From the NCBI GenBank assembly GCA_021813025.1, contig JAKAME010000011.1, forward strand, positions 1 to 24,894: a stretch of 24,894 nt of DNA, given 5' to 3'. The notes beneath the pieces were generated by a model. That model made no database searches. It saw only the letters and a program-made list of their open reading frames with translations, and was not told the origin of the DNA. This DNA comes from Microcaldota archaeon. GTDB lineage: Archaea; Micrarchaeota; Micrarchaeia; Anstonellales; Anstonellaceae. Made by a program: the position numbers and the translations under genes. Positions 7,399 through 14,725 of this stretch are shown piece after piece. Numbering within the stretch: position 1 is the stretch's first letter; every line of letters starts with the position of its first letter.

Positions 7399-8301
7399 TC
7401 ATATCTGGCCCCCTTCTGCTTCCATCTCGGCTTTCATCTTCATAAGCCCCTCGCGCGCGCCCGACATGCGCACGCCGGCCGCATCCTCCAGCTTCTTGAT
7501 TCGCAGGCAGCCGTTCGGCGGGCGGGCGGCCAATTGCCTGAGGTCGGGGGTCTTGGCCATGAGGATGAGCGAGCGGTCCGCGCCGAAGACTTCGCAGGCC
7601 ATAAGCGAGAATTCGTAGCGGTTGACGCACTCGCTGCCGGTAGCGTGGTAGATGCCCGTGCGCTTCAGCCGAATCAGGGCGAGGATGGCGGCGGCCAGGT
7701 CATTGGCCAGAGTGGGGCAGGAGTACTGGTCGTCCACAATCTTCACAGGTTTGCGCTCCTTGAGCTGGCGCAGCAGCCAGAGCACGAAGTTGTTTTTGGA
7801 TGGATGCCAGCCGTAAATCACCGAGGTGCGGCAGCTGGCGGAGAAGGGGTATTTCTCCAAAAGGGCCAGCTCGGTCTCGCGCTTGGTGCGAGCATAGACA
7901 GAGCCCGGATTGGTTTCGTCCTCCTCAGAATAAAGCCCCTGCTTTTTGCCGTCAAACACATAATCGGATGAGATGAAGGTGAAGTGGGCGCCGTGCTTCG
8001 AGCACCAGTCGGCGAAAAAGAGGGGGGCGTCGGTGTTGATGCGCCGCGCGGCGCCGGGGTGGCGCTCGCAGTCGTCCACCACGTGGAAGGCCGCGGTGTA
8101 GACGATTGAAGCCGGCCGGATTTTTGAGAGGAGGGCGCCGGCGGCATCAAAATCAGTCGCATCGAGCGAATGCCAGACCGCGCCGGGGGCTTCCACCCGC
8201 ACGTCCTTGCAGGTGCCGTGCATCTCATGGCCCTGAGCCATGCCCTGCAGCATGAGCTGGCGGCCCAGCAGGCCCGCGCCTCCCACGACTAGGATTTTCA
8301 T
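7399..8301 (-). CDS. dTDP-4-dehydrorhamnose reductase-like SDR (RmlD family)
   Basis: The 300-aa protein has the RmlD layout: GGAGLLG (7-13) for NAD(P), the family motif SSDYVFDG (111-118), a PGSVYARTK segment with catalytic YxxxK at 136-140, and a C-terminal substrate region with DDQYSCPT. RmlD reduces the 4-keto group of a dTDP-6-deoxy sugar in the last step of dTDP-rhamnose synthesis. A TATA-like stretch (8321-8331) centred 25 bases before the ATG suggests a leaderless transcript. The gene heads an operon with the AEC permease. A canonical RmlB is not in the window and the only RmlC-like gene sits in the CDP-sugar operon, so this enzyme may act on another 4-keto sugar. I therefore withhold the rmlD symbol. 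Confidence 0.85.
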   Translation of the reverse strand: MKILVVGGAGLLGRQLMLQGMAQGHEMHGTCKDVRVEAPGAVWHSLDATDFDAAGALLSKIRPASIVYTAAFHVVDDCERHPGAARRINTDAPLFFADWCSKHGAHFTFISSDYVFDGKKQGLYSEEDETNPGSVYARTKRETELALLEKYPFSASCRTSVIYGWHPSKNNFVLWLLRQLKERKPVKIVDDQYSCPTLANDLAAAILALIRLKRTGIYHATGSECVNRYEFSLMACEVFGADRSLILMAKTPDLRQLAARPPNGCLRIKKLEDAAGVRMSGAREGLMKMKAEMEAEGGQI

Positions 8302-8408
8302 GAAAATTGATTGGCCGGGTATTATTATAATGGTAAGCGGTGATATAGGAACGCGCCGCTGCGTGGCGAGCAGACTGCCGTCCAGCAGGCGCGCAAAAGG
8401 TGCGACAC
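8302..8408. promoter_or_regulatory. Divergent promoter region between the rmlD-like gene and operon 8409-11394
   Basis: ATTATTATAAT at 8321-8331 is the only strongly AT-rich block in this gap. For the leftward gene it lies about 25 bases before the ATG, consistent with a leaderless start. For the rightward operon it would give a leader of roughly 50 bases. AGGTG at 8397-8401 is the ribosome-binding site chosen for the SDR at 8409. Confidence 0.45.
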
Positions 8409-9350
8409 ATGGCCATTCTTATTACGGGCGGGGCCGGCTACATAGGCTCCCAACTCATGCGCGACTTGGCGGCAGACCCCAGATTCAAGGGAGAGACCGT
8501 CCGCGTGCTGGACAACATGTTCCGCGAAAAATTCGTGTCTTACTGGGAACTGCCCGACGGCGTGGCCTACGAGGCGGTGGACGGAGACATACGCAAAGAT
8601 GAGGATTTGGAGCGGGCATTCAAGGACGTGACGCTGGTATTTGATTTGGCCGGCATCACCAACGCCCCGCTCTCGTTCGAAAGAAAAGAGCTTACCAAAG
8701 AGGTCAACGTGGACGGGGCAAGGAAAGTCATTGCGCACTGTGTGAAGCACAAGGCGTTTTTGGTCTATTCATCTTCTGCCAGCGTGTATGGCCCCACAAA
8801 GGAAGTGGTGGACGAAACCTACCCCTGCAACCCGGCCTCGCCCTACGGGGCGTCCAAGATAGAGGCAGAGAAGGCGATTTTGGAGGCTTGCAAAAACGAG
8901 GGGCTGAAGGCAGTCATCTTGCGCCTCGGCACCGTCTATGGCTGGTCCATCGGCATGCGCTTCGACACCGTGGTGGACCGCTTCGCCTACCTCGCCTGCC
9001 TTGGCCAGCCGCTGCCTGTCTGGGAGTCTGCGCTCAAGGAGGCGCGGCCCTACGCCCACATCAGGGACGTGACCGCGTCCATGCTGTTCGCTGCCAACAA
9101 CGAAAAGCTCGCGGGCGGAATATACAACGTCATATCGGCCAACTGCGGCATACAGGAAGTCGTGGACGCGATAAAGAAATACGCCCCCCACGCAAAGCCC
9201 GTAATCACCAAGACTCCCAACCTCAACCAGCTTTCCTACCGCCTGAATTCCGACAAGATTGGGAAGGCGGGGTTCTCCCCCAAATACTCGATGGAAGACG
9301 GCATACGCGAGCTGATTGAGAAATTCGGAAAAATCCGCCCGATGCAGTGA
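8409..9350 (+). CDS. NAD(P)-dependent nucleotide-sugar epimerase/reductase (extended SDR)
   Basis: This 313-aa extended SDR carries GGAGYIG (7-13), SSSASVYG (121-128) and YGASK (146-150), so all catalytic residues are present. It lacks the TDE or SDK residues of 4,6-dehydratases, so it is an epimerase or ketoreductase. It lies 18 bases upstream of rfbH, whose product is a CDP-4-keto-3,6-dideoxyhexose. The simplest inference is that it reduces or epimerises that intermediate, as RfbS, RfbJ and RfbE do in paratose, abequose and tyvelose synthesis. I cannot tell these apart by eye. AGGTG at 8397-8401 supports the ATG at 8409; an in-frame GTG at 8400 would add three residues. Confidence 0.85.
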   Translation: MAILITGGAGYIGSQLMRDLAADPRFKGETVRVLDNMFREKFVSYWELPDGVAYEAVDGDIRKDEDLERAFKDVTLVFDLAGITNAPLSFERKELTKEVNVDGARKVIAHCVKHKAFLVYSSSASVYGPTKEVVDETYPCNPASPYGASKIEAEKAILEACKNEGLKAVILRLGTVYGWSIGMRFDTVVDRFAYLACLGQPLPVWESALKEARPYAHIRDVTASMLFAANNEKLAGGIYNVISANCGIQEVVDAIKKYAPHAKPVITKTPNLNQLSYRLNSDKIGKAGFSPKYSMEDGIRELIEKFGKIRPMQ

Positions 9351-9368
9351 GCGGACTCGGTGATGGGG

Positions 9369-10676
9369 ATGGACAGGGAGGAAGCAAAGAAGAGGATTCG
9401 CTCGGTGCTGGGTGAGTATTTCAGCCAGCAGCAGGAGAAGTTTATTCCCGGCCAGACTCCCATTTACACAGGCAGGGCCGTCTATGATGACAAGGAAATC
9501 GGGGCAATCACGGACTGCCTCATGGACGGCTGGTTCGGCCTCGGACGGCGCGGGGCTGAGTTCGAGCTGAAGTTCGCAAAATACGTGGAGCGCAAATACA
9601 GCCTTGTTGTGAATTCGGGCTCGTCGGCCAACCTAATCGCGCTTGACGGCATCCGCAACAGGCTCAATTTGAAGGGCGGCGAGGTAATCACGGCAGCCTG
9701 CGCGTTTCCCACCACGTTCAATCCAATCGTCCAGCTGGGCTTCCGCCCGGCAGTGCTTGACGTTGACAAGACAATGAACATCACTCCCGAGGCAGTGGAG
9801 GCTGCGATTGGCCCCGACACCAAGGGCATAATGTTCGCCCACACCTTGGGCAACCCTGCGCAGGTGGAGGAAATAGCCAAGCTGGCGGCAGAGCACGGCC
9901 TCTTCCTTGTGGAGGACTGCTGCGACGCGCTCGGCTCAAAGTATGCCGGAAAGCACTGCGGCCATTGGGGCGACTGCTCCACCTACAGCTTCTATCCGGC
10001 CCACCTCATCACGTCTGGCGAGGGCGGGGCGCTCACCACCAACGACCATGCACTAGGCCGCATCGCCCGCTCGCTGCGGGACTGGGGGCGCGACTGCTGG
10101 TGCAACACCGACGAGAAGAACCCGCTGGGCGCGTGCGGGCGGCGCTTCGACTTCAAGCTCACGAATGCGGAGTTCTACGACCACAAGTTCATTTTCTCCC
10201 GCATCGGCTACAACCTCAAGCCCATGGAGCTGCAGGCAGCCATGCTGCTGGAGCAGATGGGCCGCATCAAGGACTTCGTAGCCATCCGAAAGCGGAATTA
10301 TAAGGCGTATTCGGAAGAGATGGCTGCCTTTGCGGAATTCATCGAGCTGCCTGAAGTGAACCACAGGGCTGAGCCGGTGTTCTTCGGCCTGCCGATGATT
10401 CTCAACCATCAGAAGGTGAAGAGGCAGGATTTGCTGAAATACCTCAACAAGTTCCAAATCAACACCCGCCTCGTGTTCTCTGGAAACCTGCTCTACCATC
10501 CGGCTTATAGGGACGTGCAGTACACCAAGTGCCAGGAGCTGACCAACACCGACCGCATCATGCGCGACTGCTTCTGGATTGGAATCCACCCCGGGGTGTC
10601 CGAGGAGATGATAAAGTTCGTGGTGTCCAAGTTTAGGGAGTATTTCGCGAATATGGGGGCTGCGGGGCGTGCTTGA
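9369..10676 (+). CDS. rfbH: CDP-4-keto-6-deoxy-D-glucose 3-dehydrase (PLP/[2Fe-2S] E1 type)
   Basis: This 435-aa protein belongs to the DegT aminotransferase fold but has the hallmark of E1/RfbH. In SFYPAHLITSGEGGAL the lysine that would bind PLP is His 212, so PMP is used for C3 deoxygenation rather than transamination. Cysteines that could bind the [2Fe-2S] cluster are present: Cys185, then Cys243 after 57 residues, Cys245 and Cys256. Recalled E1 spacing is C-X57-C-X-C-X7-C; the last gap here is ten. The enzyme needs an E3 flavin/iron-sulfur reductase partner, absent from the window. GGTGAT at 9359-9364, four bases before the ATG, decides the start. The gene lies between an SDR and rmlA, while its substrate is made by rfbF and rfbG about 6 kb away. 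Confidence 0.93.
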   Translation: MDREEAKKRIRSVLGEYFSQQQEKFIPGQTPIYTGRAVYDDKEIGAITDCLMDGWFGLGRRGAEFELKFAKYVERKYSLVVNSGSSANLIALDGIRNRLNLKGGEVITAACAFPTTFNPIVQLGFRPAVLDVDKTMNITPEAVEAAIGPDTKGIMFAHTLGNPAQVEEIAKLAAEHGLFLVEDCCDALGSKYAGKHCGHWGDCSTYSFYPAHLITSGEGGALTTNDHALGRIARSLRDWGRDCWCNTDEKNPLGACGRRFDFKLTNAEFYDHKFIFSRIGYNLKPMELQAAMLLEQMGRIKDFVAIRKRNYKAYSEEMAAFAEFIELPEVNHRAEPVFFGLPMILNHQKVKRQDLLKYLNKFQINTRLVFSGNLLYHPAYRDVQYTKCQELTNTDRIMRDCFWIGIHPGVSEEMIKFVVSKFREYFANMGAAGRA

Positions 10677-10677
10677 C

Positions 10678-11394
10678 ATGAAAGGCGTGATTCTGGCGGG
10701 AGGCACGGGCAGCCGGCTCATGCCGCTGACCAAGGTGACCAACAAGCACCTGCTGCCGGTCTATGACAAGCCGATGATTTACTACCCCCTGCAGACGCTC
10801 ATCGACATGGGCATCAGGGAGATTCTGGTGGTGTCAGGGCCCGAGCACGCGGGCCATTTCCTCAGCCTGCTCGGCTCTGGCAAGGATTTCGGAGTCAGGT
10901 TCAGCTACGAGATACAGGACAAGGCGGGCGGAATCGCGCAGGCGCTCGGCCTGGCCGAGTCTTTCGCTGACCAGGAGAGCGTGGTCGTGGTGCTGGGCGA
11001 CAACATAATAGAGGACAGGATTGACATTTCGGATTACCGCGGCGGGGCGCTGGTGTTTCTGAAAGAAGTGCCTGACGCCAACCGCTTCGGCGTGGCCGAG
11101 CTGAAGGGCGACAAGGTGGTCGGAATCGAGGAAAAACCCGCGCGCCCCAAAACCCGCTACGCCACCATCGGCCTCTACGTGTATGACCATGACGTGTTTT
11201 CCATCATCAAGACCCTCAAGCCGTCGGGGCGGGGGGAGCTTGAAATCACCGACGTGAACAACGAGTACATACGGCGGGGGAAGCTGAAGGCAAAGATACT
11301 CAAGGGCTTCTGGTCTGATGCAGGCACTTTCGAAAGCCTGTTTCGGGCAAGCGGGCTTGTGGAAGCGAAAAGAAAGGCTGAGAGAAGGAAATAA
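10678..11394 (+). CDS. rmlA: Glucose-1-phosphate thymidylyltransferase, short form
   Basis: The 238-aa product makes dTDP-glucose from dTTP and glucose-1-phosphate. GGTGSRL (8-14), the NKHLLPVYDKPMIYYPL segment, VLGDNIIED and GRGELEITDVN are characteristic of RmlA enzymes. It is about 50 residues shorter than the ~290-aa bacterial RmlA and ends soon after the catalytic fold, without a C-terminal beta-helix. The ATG at 10678 lies two bases after the rfbH stop; an in-frame GTG at 10669 would overlap it. It probably supplies dTDP-glucose for an amino- or deoxysugar made by the aminotransferase at 14726 and the RmlD-like reductase. A second, fused RmlA-type domain lies at 12805-14676, so one of them may use a different nucleotide or sugar. 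Confidence 0.88.
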   Translation: MKGVILAGGTGSRLMPLTKVTNKHLLPVYDKPMIYYPLQTLIDMGIREILVVSGPEHAGHFLSLLGSGKDFGVRFSYEIQDKAGGIAQALGLAESFADQESVVVVLGDNIIEDRIDISDYRGGALVFLKEVPDANRFGVAELKGDKVVGIEEKPARPKTRYATIGLYVYDHDVFSIIKTLKPSGRGELEITDVNNEYIRRGKLKAKILKGFWSDAGTFESLFRASGLVEAKRKAERRK

Positions 11395-11411
11395 CTTTCC
11401 TATTTTTTCTC
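11395..11411 (+). terminator. T-rich terminator after rmlA
   Basis: CTTTCCTATTTTTTCT follows immediately after the rmlA stop codon. Archaeal termination commonly needs only a T-run on the coding strand. The run overlaps the 3' end of the convergent GT2 gene. Confidence 0.45.
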
Positions 11412-12662
11412 CACGCCCGCAATGTGCTGCCCTATGTCGTACGCAATGCTCTCCTTCTCCCATGACAGGAATCTTTTTTTGTAAATGAATGAGACGGCGA
11501 TTAGGGGCAGGACAGCCGCGAGCGTCCAGAGCGCCGAGAGCCCCAAACACAGGCCCGCCTGCAGGGGGGCCAGCAGCCCGTTGCGGCGGATGAGCGCCAG
11601 TTTCCCGTCCAGCGCGCGGTAGGCCAGCACCTGTTTGCCGAAATAGGAGAGGAAGGAATAGCGCATCTCGCTTGACTCGTAGATGACGTAGTCCATGCCC
11701 CAAGCCGCCCGCATCAGCTCCAGCATGTTTTTCAGGCTGCCAAGGCCCTCGGAGAGGGAGAGCAGCCGGCCGGATGACACGATATTGAGGCTGGGCAGGC
11801 CTGGTTTGGAAAACGATTCTGCATAGCCCACAATCACGTGCCTGCGGGCAGCCACATCTGCCAGCGACAAACCTGTTTCGCTCTCCAAAGTCTCGGATGA
11901 CCGGATGGAGCGCTCGCCAAGGCGGCCGGTGAGCACGTCTGCGAACGAGCGGCCCAGCGCGCCTGCGAAGCCCGGCCTGCCGCCCATCAGCGAGGAGAGG
12001 AGGATGGATGAATACATCAGCCACATGCCCATAGCCGAGGCCAGCCTGCCGTAGCCCAGCTTGAAGGCGATGGAGTTGCGCGCGACGTAGTACAGCAGGC
12101 CGGGCGAGTAGGTCTTCTTGCTCACGCCGGGGGCGGGATGGGTGAATTTTCCGAGGCGGACGACCGCAGGCTCGTAGCCGTGCCTGCGCAGCCTCCAGTC
12201 AAGCTCGATGTCCTCGCGCACGTGGAAGAAATCCTTGAAATGAAAGCCGATTTTCTGCAGCACTTCCCTGCCCATCGTGCCGTAGAGGTTGGGCAGGAAC
12301 GGCCCGCCGGATGCGAGCGCGATGTAGGAGACGGGCCGGCCCTGCCTGCGGGAGGCCATCAGGCGCTCAATCGTGTCATGCTCGTCCAGAATGGCGTCGT
12401 CGTCGGCGAATATGATGAGCTCGTAAGCCTGGTCATAGGCCCAGCGCCCGCCGATGAAATAGCCTCCTGCCGAGCCGAGGTTTTCGCGCAGGCGGATGAC
12501 GGTTACCCCAGAGGCCAGGATGGGGGCGCCGGCAGGCGCCACTATGAGGATGTCCGCGGGCATGGCCTGGGCCTTGATGGAGGCTATGGCCTGCTCCACG
12601 AACGGCCTGCCGGAAATGGTTGGAATTATGACTGCGGCTCTGAGCGGAGGGGCAATCTGCAT
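11400..12662 (-). CDS. GT2-family glycosyltransferase with C-terminal membrane segments
   Basis: This 420-aa protein has a GT-A domain with VIIPTISGRP (11-20), the glycine-rich ENLGSAGGYF (60-69), the metal site ADDDA (86-90) and the catalytic region REDIELDWRLRRHG (149-162). This order is typical of rhamnosyl- and galactofuranosyl-transferase-like GT2 enzymes. Hydrophobic segments at about 365-395 probably anchor it to the cytoplasmic membrane. It has the same design as the GT2 at 4221-5489, but at the position of ENLGSAGG the other protein has EDTGSAGG. The gene is monocistronic, convergent with rmlA and divergent from the fusion gene. TTTAATTG about 28 bases upstream fits a leaderless ATG at 12662. 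A GAGGTG lies 13 bases before that ATG, too far for a normal Shine-Dalgarno, and a TTG at 12683 is an alternative start. Confidence 0.85.
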   Translation of the reverse strand: MQIAPPLRAAVIIPTISGRPFVEQAIASIKAQAMPADILIVAPAGAPILASGVTVIRLRENLGSAGGYFIGGRWAYDQAYELIIFADDDAILDEHDTIERLMASRRQGRPVSYIALASGGPFLPNLYGTMGREVLQKIGFHFKDFFHVREDIELDWRLRRHGYEPAVVRLGKFTHPAPGVSKKTYSPGLLYYVARNSIAFKLGYGRLASAMGMWLMYSSILLSSLMGGRPGFAGALGRSFADVLTGRLGERSIRSSETLESETGLSLADVAARRHVIVGYAESFSKPGLPSLNIVSSGRLLSLSEGLGSLKNMLELMRAAWGMDYVIYESSEMRYSFLSYFGKQVLAYRALDGKLALIRRNGLLAPLQAGLCLGLSALWTLAAVLPLIAVSFIYKKRFLSWEKESIAYDIGQHIAGVEKK

Positions 12663-12804
12663 GGAAAAGAGTGGGCACCTCAAAGCAATTAAAGAGAACG
12701 CCGGCGCAAGCCCCGAAAAACTGCCTTGGGCAGGGGTAGTTTTTTAAGAGCCGAACGGGCCAAATAAGACATCAGCTCTATAGTGGGAGAGAGGGCGAAA
12801 AGCG
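12663..12804. promoter_or_regulatory. Divergent promoter region with small hairpin and T-run
   Basis: Leftward, TTTAATTG near 12691 would serve the GT2 gene. Rightward, CTCTATAGTG (12774-12783) is a TATA-like box that would start transcription about at the ATG at 12805. CTGCC/GGCAG (about 12721-12733), followed by TTTTTT near 12740, forms a small hairpin with a T-run of unknown role. I see no convincing Shine-Dalgarno for 12805. Confidence 0.35.
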
Positions 12805-14676
12805 ATGGCATTAGTGGTCGACATACGAAGCCTTATCACGGAAGAGGGGGCAGCTGCGCTCCTGCGCCAGTCGCAGGACGCGAGAGCGGCATTTCCCAAA
12901 GCCCGCCTCGTGCTGCTGGCCTGCGGCGCGCCCGTGCCGGCTGAAATAGCTTCCTGCTTTGATGACTGCATCCACTATTCAAAGGCCGCGATAGGCTACA
13001 CCGCGCCATGGGTTCTGGCGCTGGACTATGCGCGCACGCACGGGGCGTCCGACCTCATAGTGGTGGACGGCAATGACCAGCACGTCATGGACAATGTCAG
13101 CAAGGCGTTCGAGCAAACTCCCGCCGGCCTCACCGTGCCGCAGCGCGCCCAGAGGGTGGTGTTCAGCCGCGACCCGATTGACGGGCCGACCCTGGAGGAT
13201 TTGGAGAACGGGTTTCTGCGCCAGAAGCACAAGCTGGCCCTGCGCGATTTGCAGAGCGGGCTGTTTATTTTCAGGGGCAGCGGGTCTTTTGCAGGCCTCG
13301 AGCTGAAAGGGCTGCCGGACTGGGTGGGAGACCTGGCCTTCTATGACCGCTTCCTCGCCCTGCATCCGAACGCCCCCATCCACGCGCCCCCCATCGAGGT
13401 GAGGGCGCAGCATTTCACCCTCTCCTCCCGCCAGTACATCTTCCAGACCATCCGCCAGCACGAGAAATATTTCAAAATCGGCTTTGCGGACGTGGTGAAG
13501 AAGGCCCTGATTGAGCCGCAGCTCTACCTGCCCAACGGCAGCCCGAGCAGAATAGACGACATACTCACAGCCTACCGCCAGCACCTCAACGCGGAGGCCA
13601 TACGCGGCATGAAGGGGCTTATTCTGGCCGCAGGCAGGGGCTCGCGCCTCGAGGCCATCACCGCCAAGAGCGGCAGGCCCAAGCCGCTGATTCCCATTGT
13701 CAACAAGCCAATGATTTTCTATGTGATTGAGCAGCTGGTCAATGCAGGCATCAGCGAAATAGGCATAGTGATAGGGCCGGAAGGGGAGCAGATTCGCAAG
13801 GCTGTGGGCGACGGATTTCTATGGAAGGTCAGAATCACCTACATTTTGCAGGAGAGTCCGAAAGGCGTGGCTCATGCCGTCGCGTGCGCAAAGGAATATC
13901 TCGGCCTCTCGCCATTCGTCCTCTACCTGTCAGACAACTTCTTCCGCGACGACATCTCGGGCTTCGTCCGCTCATTTGCTGGAGGAGGCGAGGACGTGCG
14001 GCTCATGCTGGCAGAAGTGGACGACCCGTCCGCTTTCGGGGTGGCCACCCTGGATTCCGAGAATCGGGTGAAAAGGCTTGAGGAGAAGCCGAAAAAGCCG
14101 GACAGCCGTTTCGCTGTTAGCGGAGTCTACGCATTCAGGCCAGCCATCTGGAAGGCGATAGGCGGCATCAAGCCCTCGGCGCGCGGGGAGCTGGAAATAA
14201 CGGATGCCATTCAGGCCCTGCTGGACGGCGGGGGAAAAGTTTCCGCAGAAGTGGTGAGCGGCTGGTGGCATGACACAGGCACGGTGCAATCGCTTCTGAG
14301 GGCAAACTGGATGGTGCTGGACGGCATCAAGCATTCCTACAGCGAGGGCGAGATAGCGCCGGGCGCCGAGCTTATAGGCAGGGTGCAGGTTGGCAAGGGC
14401 AGCCGCATAGCGGCAGGAGCCCAAATCCGCGGGCCTGTTGTTATCGGCCCTGGCTGCGAAATCGGCGAGGGCTGCGTTATCGGGCCATACACGTCCCTTG
14501 GGGAGGGCTGCAAAGTAAGCAGGACGCGCATGGAATACTGCATCGCATTCGAGCAGGCGAGAGTGCGGGACGCCGGCCTGCTGGCAGACAGCGTCATAGG
14601 CCGCTTCGCCTCTGTGGAGGGAGACGGGGGCAGCGGGGGGAAGCGGCGCCAGCTGGTGGCGGGGGACGGACATTGA
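12805..14676 (+). CDS. Fusion: GT2-like domain plus long RmlA-type sugar-1-phosphate nucleotidyltransferase
   Basis: This 623-aa protein has two parts. Residues 1 to about 265 look like a GT-A domain of the dolichol-phosphate-mannose synthase type: DLIVVDGNDQH (83-93) corresponds to the DADLQH metal site, and LRDLQSGLFIFRG matches the acceptor-region pattern. From Met269 a long nucleotidyltransferase begins, with AAGRGSRL (275-282), GRPKPLIPIVNKPMIFYVIE, YLSDNFF and GELEITDAIQ. It ends in hexapeptide-like turns (about 515-575) forming a left-handed beta-helix, as in archaeal dual-function enzymes. The obvious reading is activation of a sugar linked to its transfer to a lipid or glycan. Internal initiation at Met269 is possible: GGAGG lies 11 bases ahead. 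The DegT aminotransferase follows. Exact substrates are unknown. Confidence 0.8.
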   Translation: MALVVDIRSLITEEGAAALLRQSQDARAAFPKARLVLLACGAPVPAEIASCFDDCIHYSKAAIGYTAPWVLALDYARTHGASDLIVVDGNDQHVMDNVSKAFEQTPAGLTVPQRAQRVVFSRDPIDGPTLEDLENGFLRQKHKLALRDLQSGLFIFRGSGSFAGLELKGLPDWVGDLAFYDRFLALHPNAPIHAPPIEVRAQHFTLSSRQYIFQTIRQHEKYFKIGFADVVKKALIEPQLYLPNGSPSRIDDILTAYRQHLNAEAIRGMKGLILAAGRGSRLEAITAKSGRPKPLIPIVNKPMIFYVIEQLVNAGISEIGIVIGPEGEQIRKAVGDGFLWKVRITYILQESPKGVAHAVACAKEYLGLSPFVLYLSDNFFRDDISGFVRSFAGGGEDVRLMLAEVDDPSAFGVATLDSENRVKRLEEKPKKPDSRFAVSGVYAFRPAIWKAIGGIKPSARGELEITDAIQALLDGGGKVSAEVVSGWWHDTGTVQSLLRANWMVLDGIKHSYSEGEIAPGAELIGRVQVGKGSRIAAGAQIRGPVVIGPGCEIGEGCVIGPYTSLGEGCKVSRTRMEYCIAFEQARVRDAGLLADSVIGRFASVEGDGGSGGKRRQLVAGDGH

Positions 14677-14725
14677 GAGGCCGGCAGGGATTATGAACCT
14701 CCGGATTGAATTGGATGTGAAATTC

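Noticed and set aside
9369..10676. Calling this gene an ordinary DegT aminotransferase
   Set aside because: The PLP lysine is His and the iron-sulfur cysteines are in place, which marks RfbH/E1 enzymes.
10834..12024. A 396-codon minus-strand frame spanning rmlA and the GT2 gene
   Set aside because: It runs antisense through rmlA and out of frame through the GT2 gene; the sequence is low-complexity Arg/Ala/Pro-rich with no motifs.
12721..12746. Hairpin plus T-run as an intrinsic terminator
   Set aside because: It lies in a divergent promoter region with no upstream plus-strand transcript needing termination, so it is noted only as part of that region.
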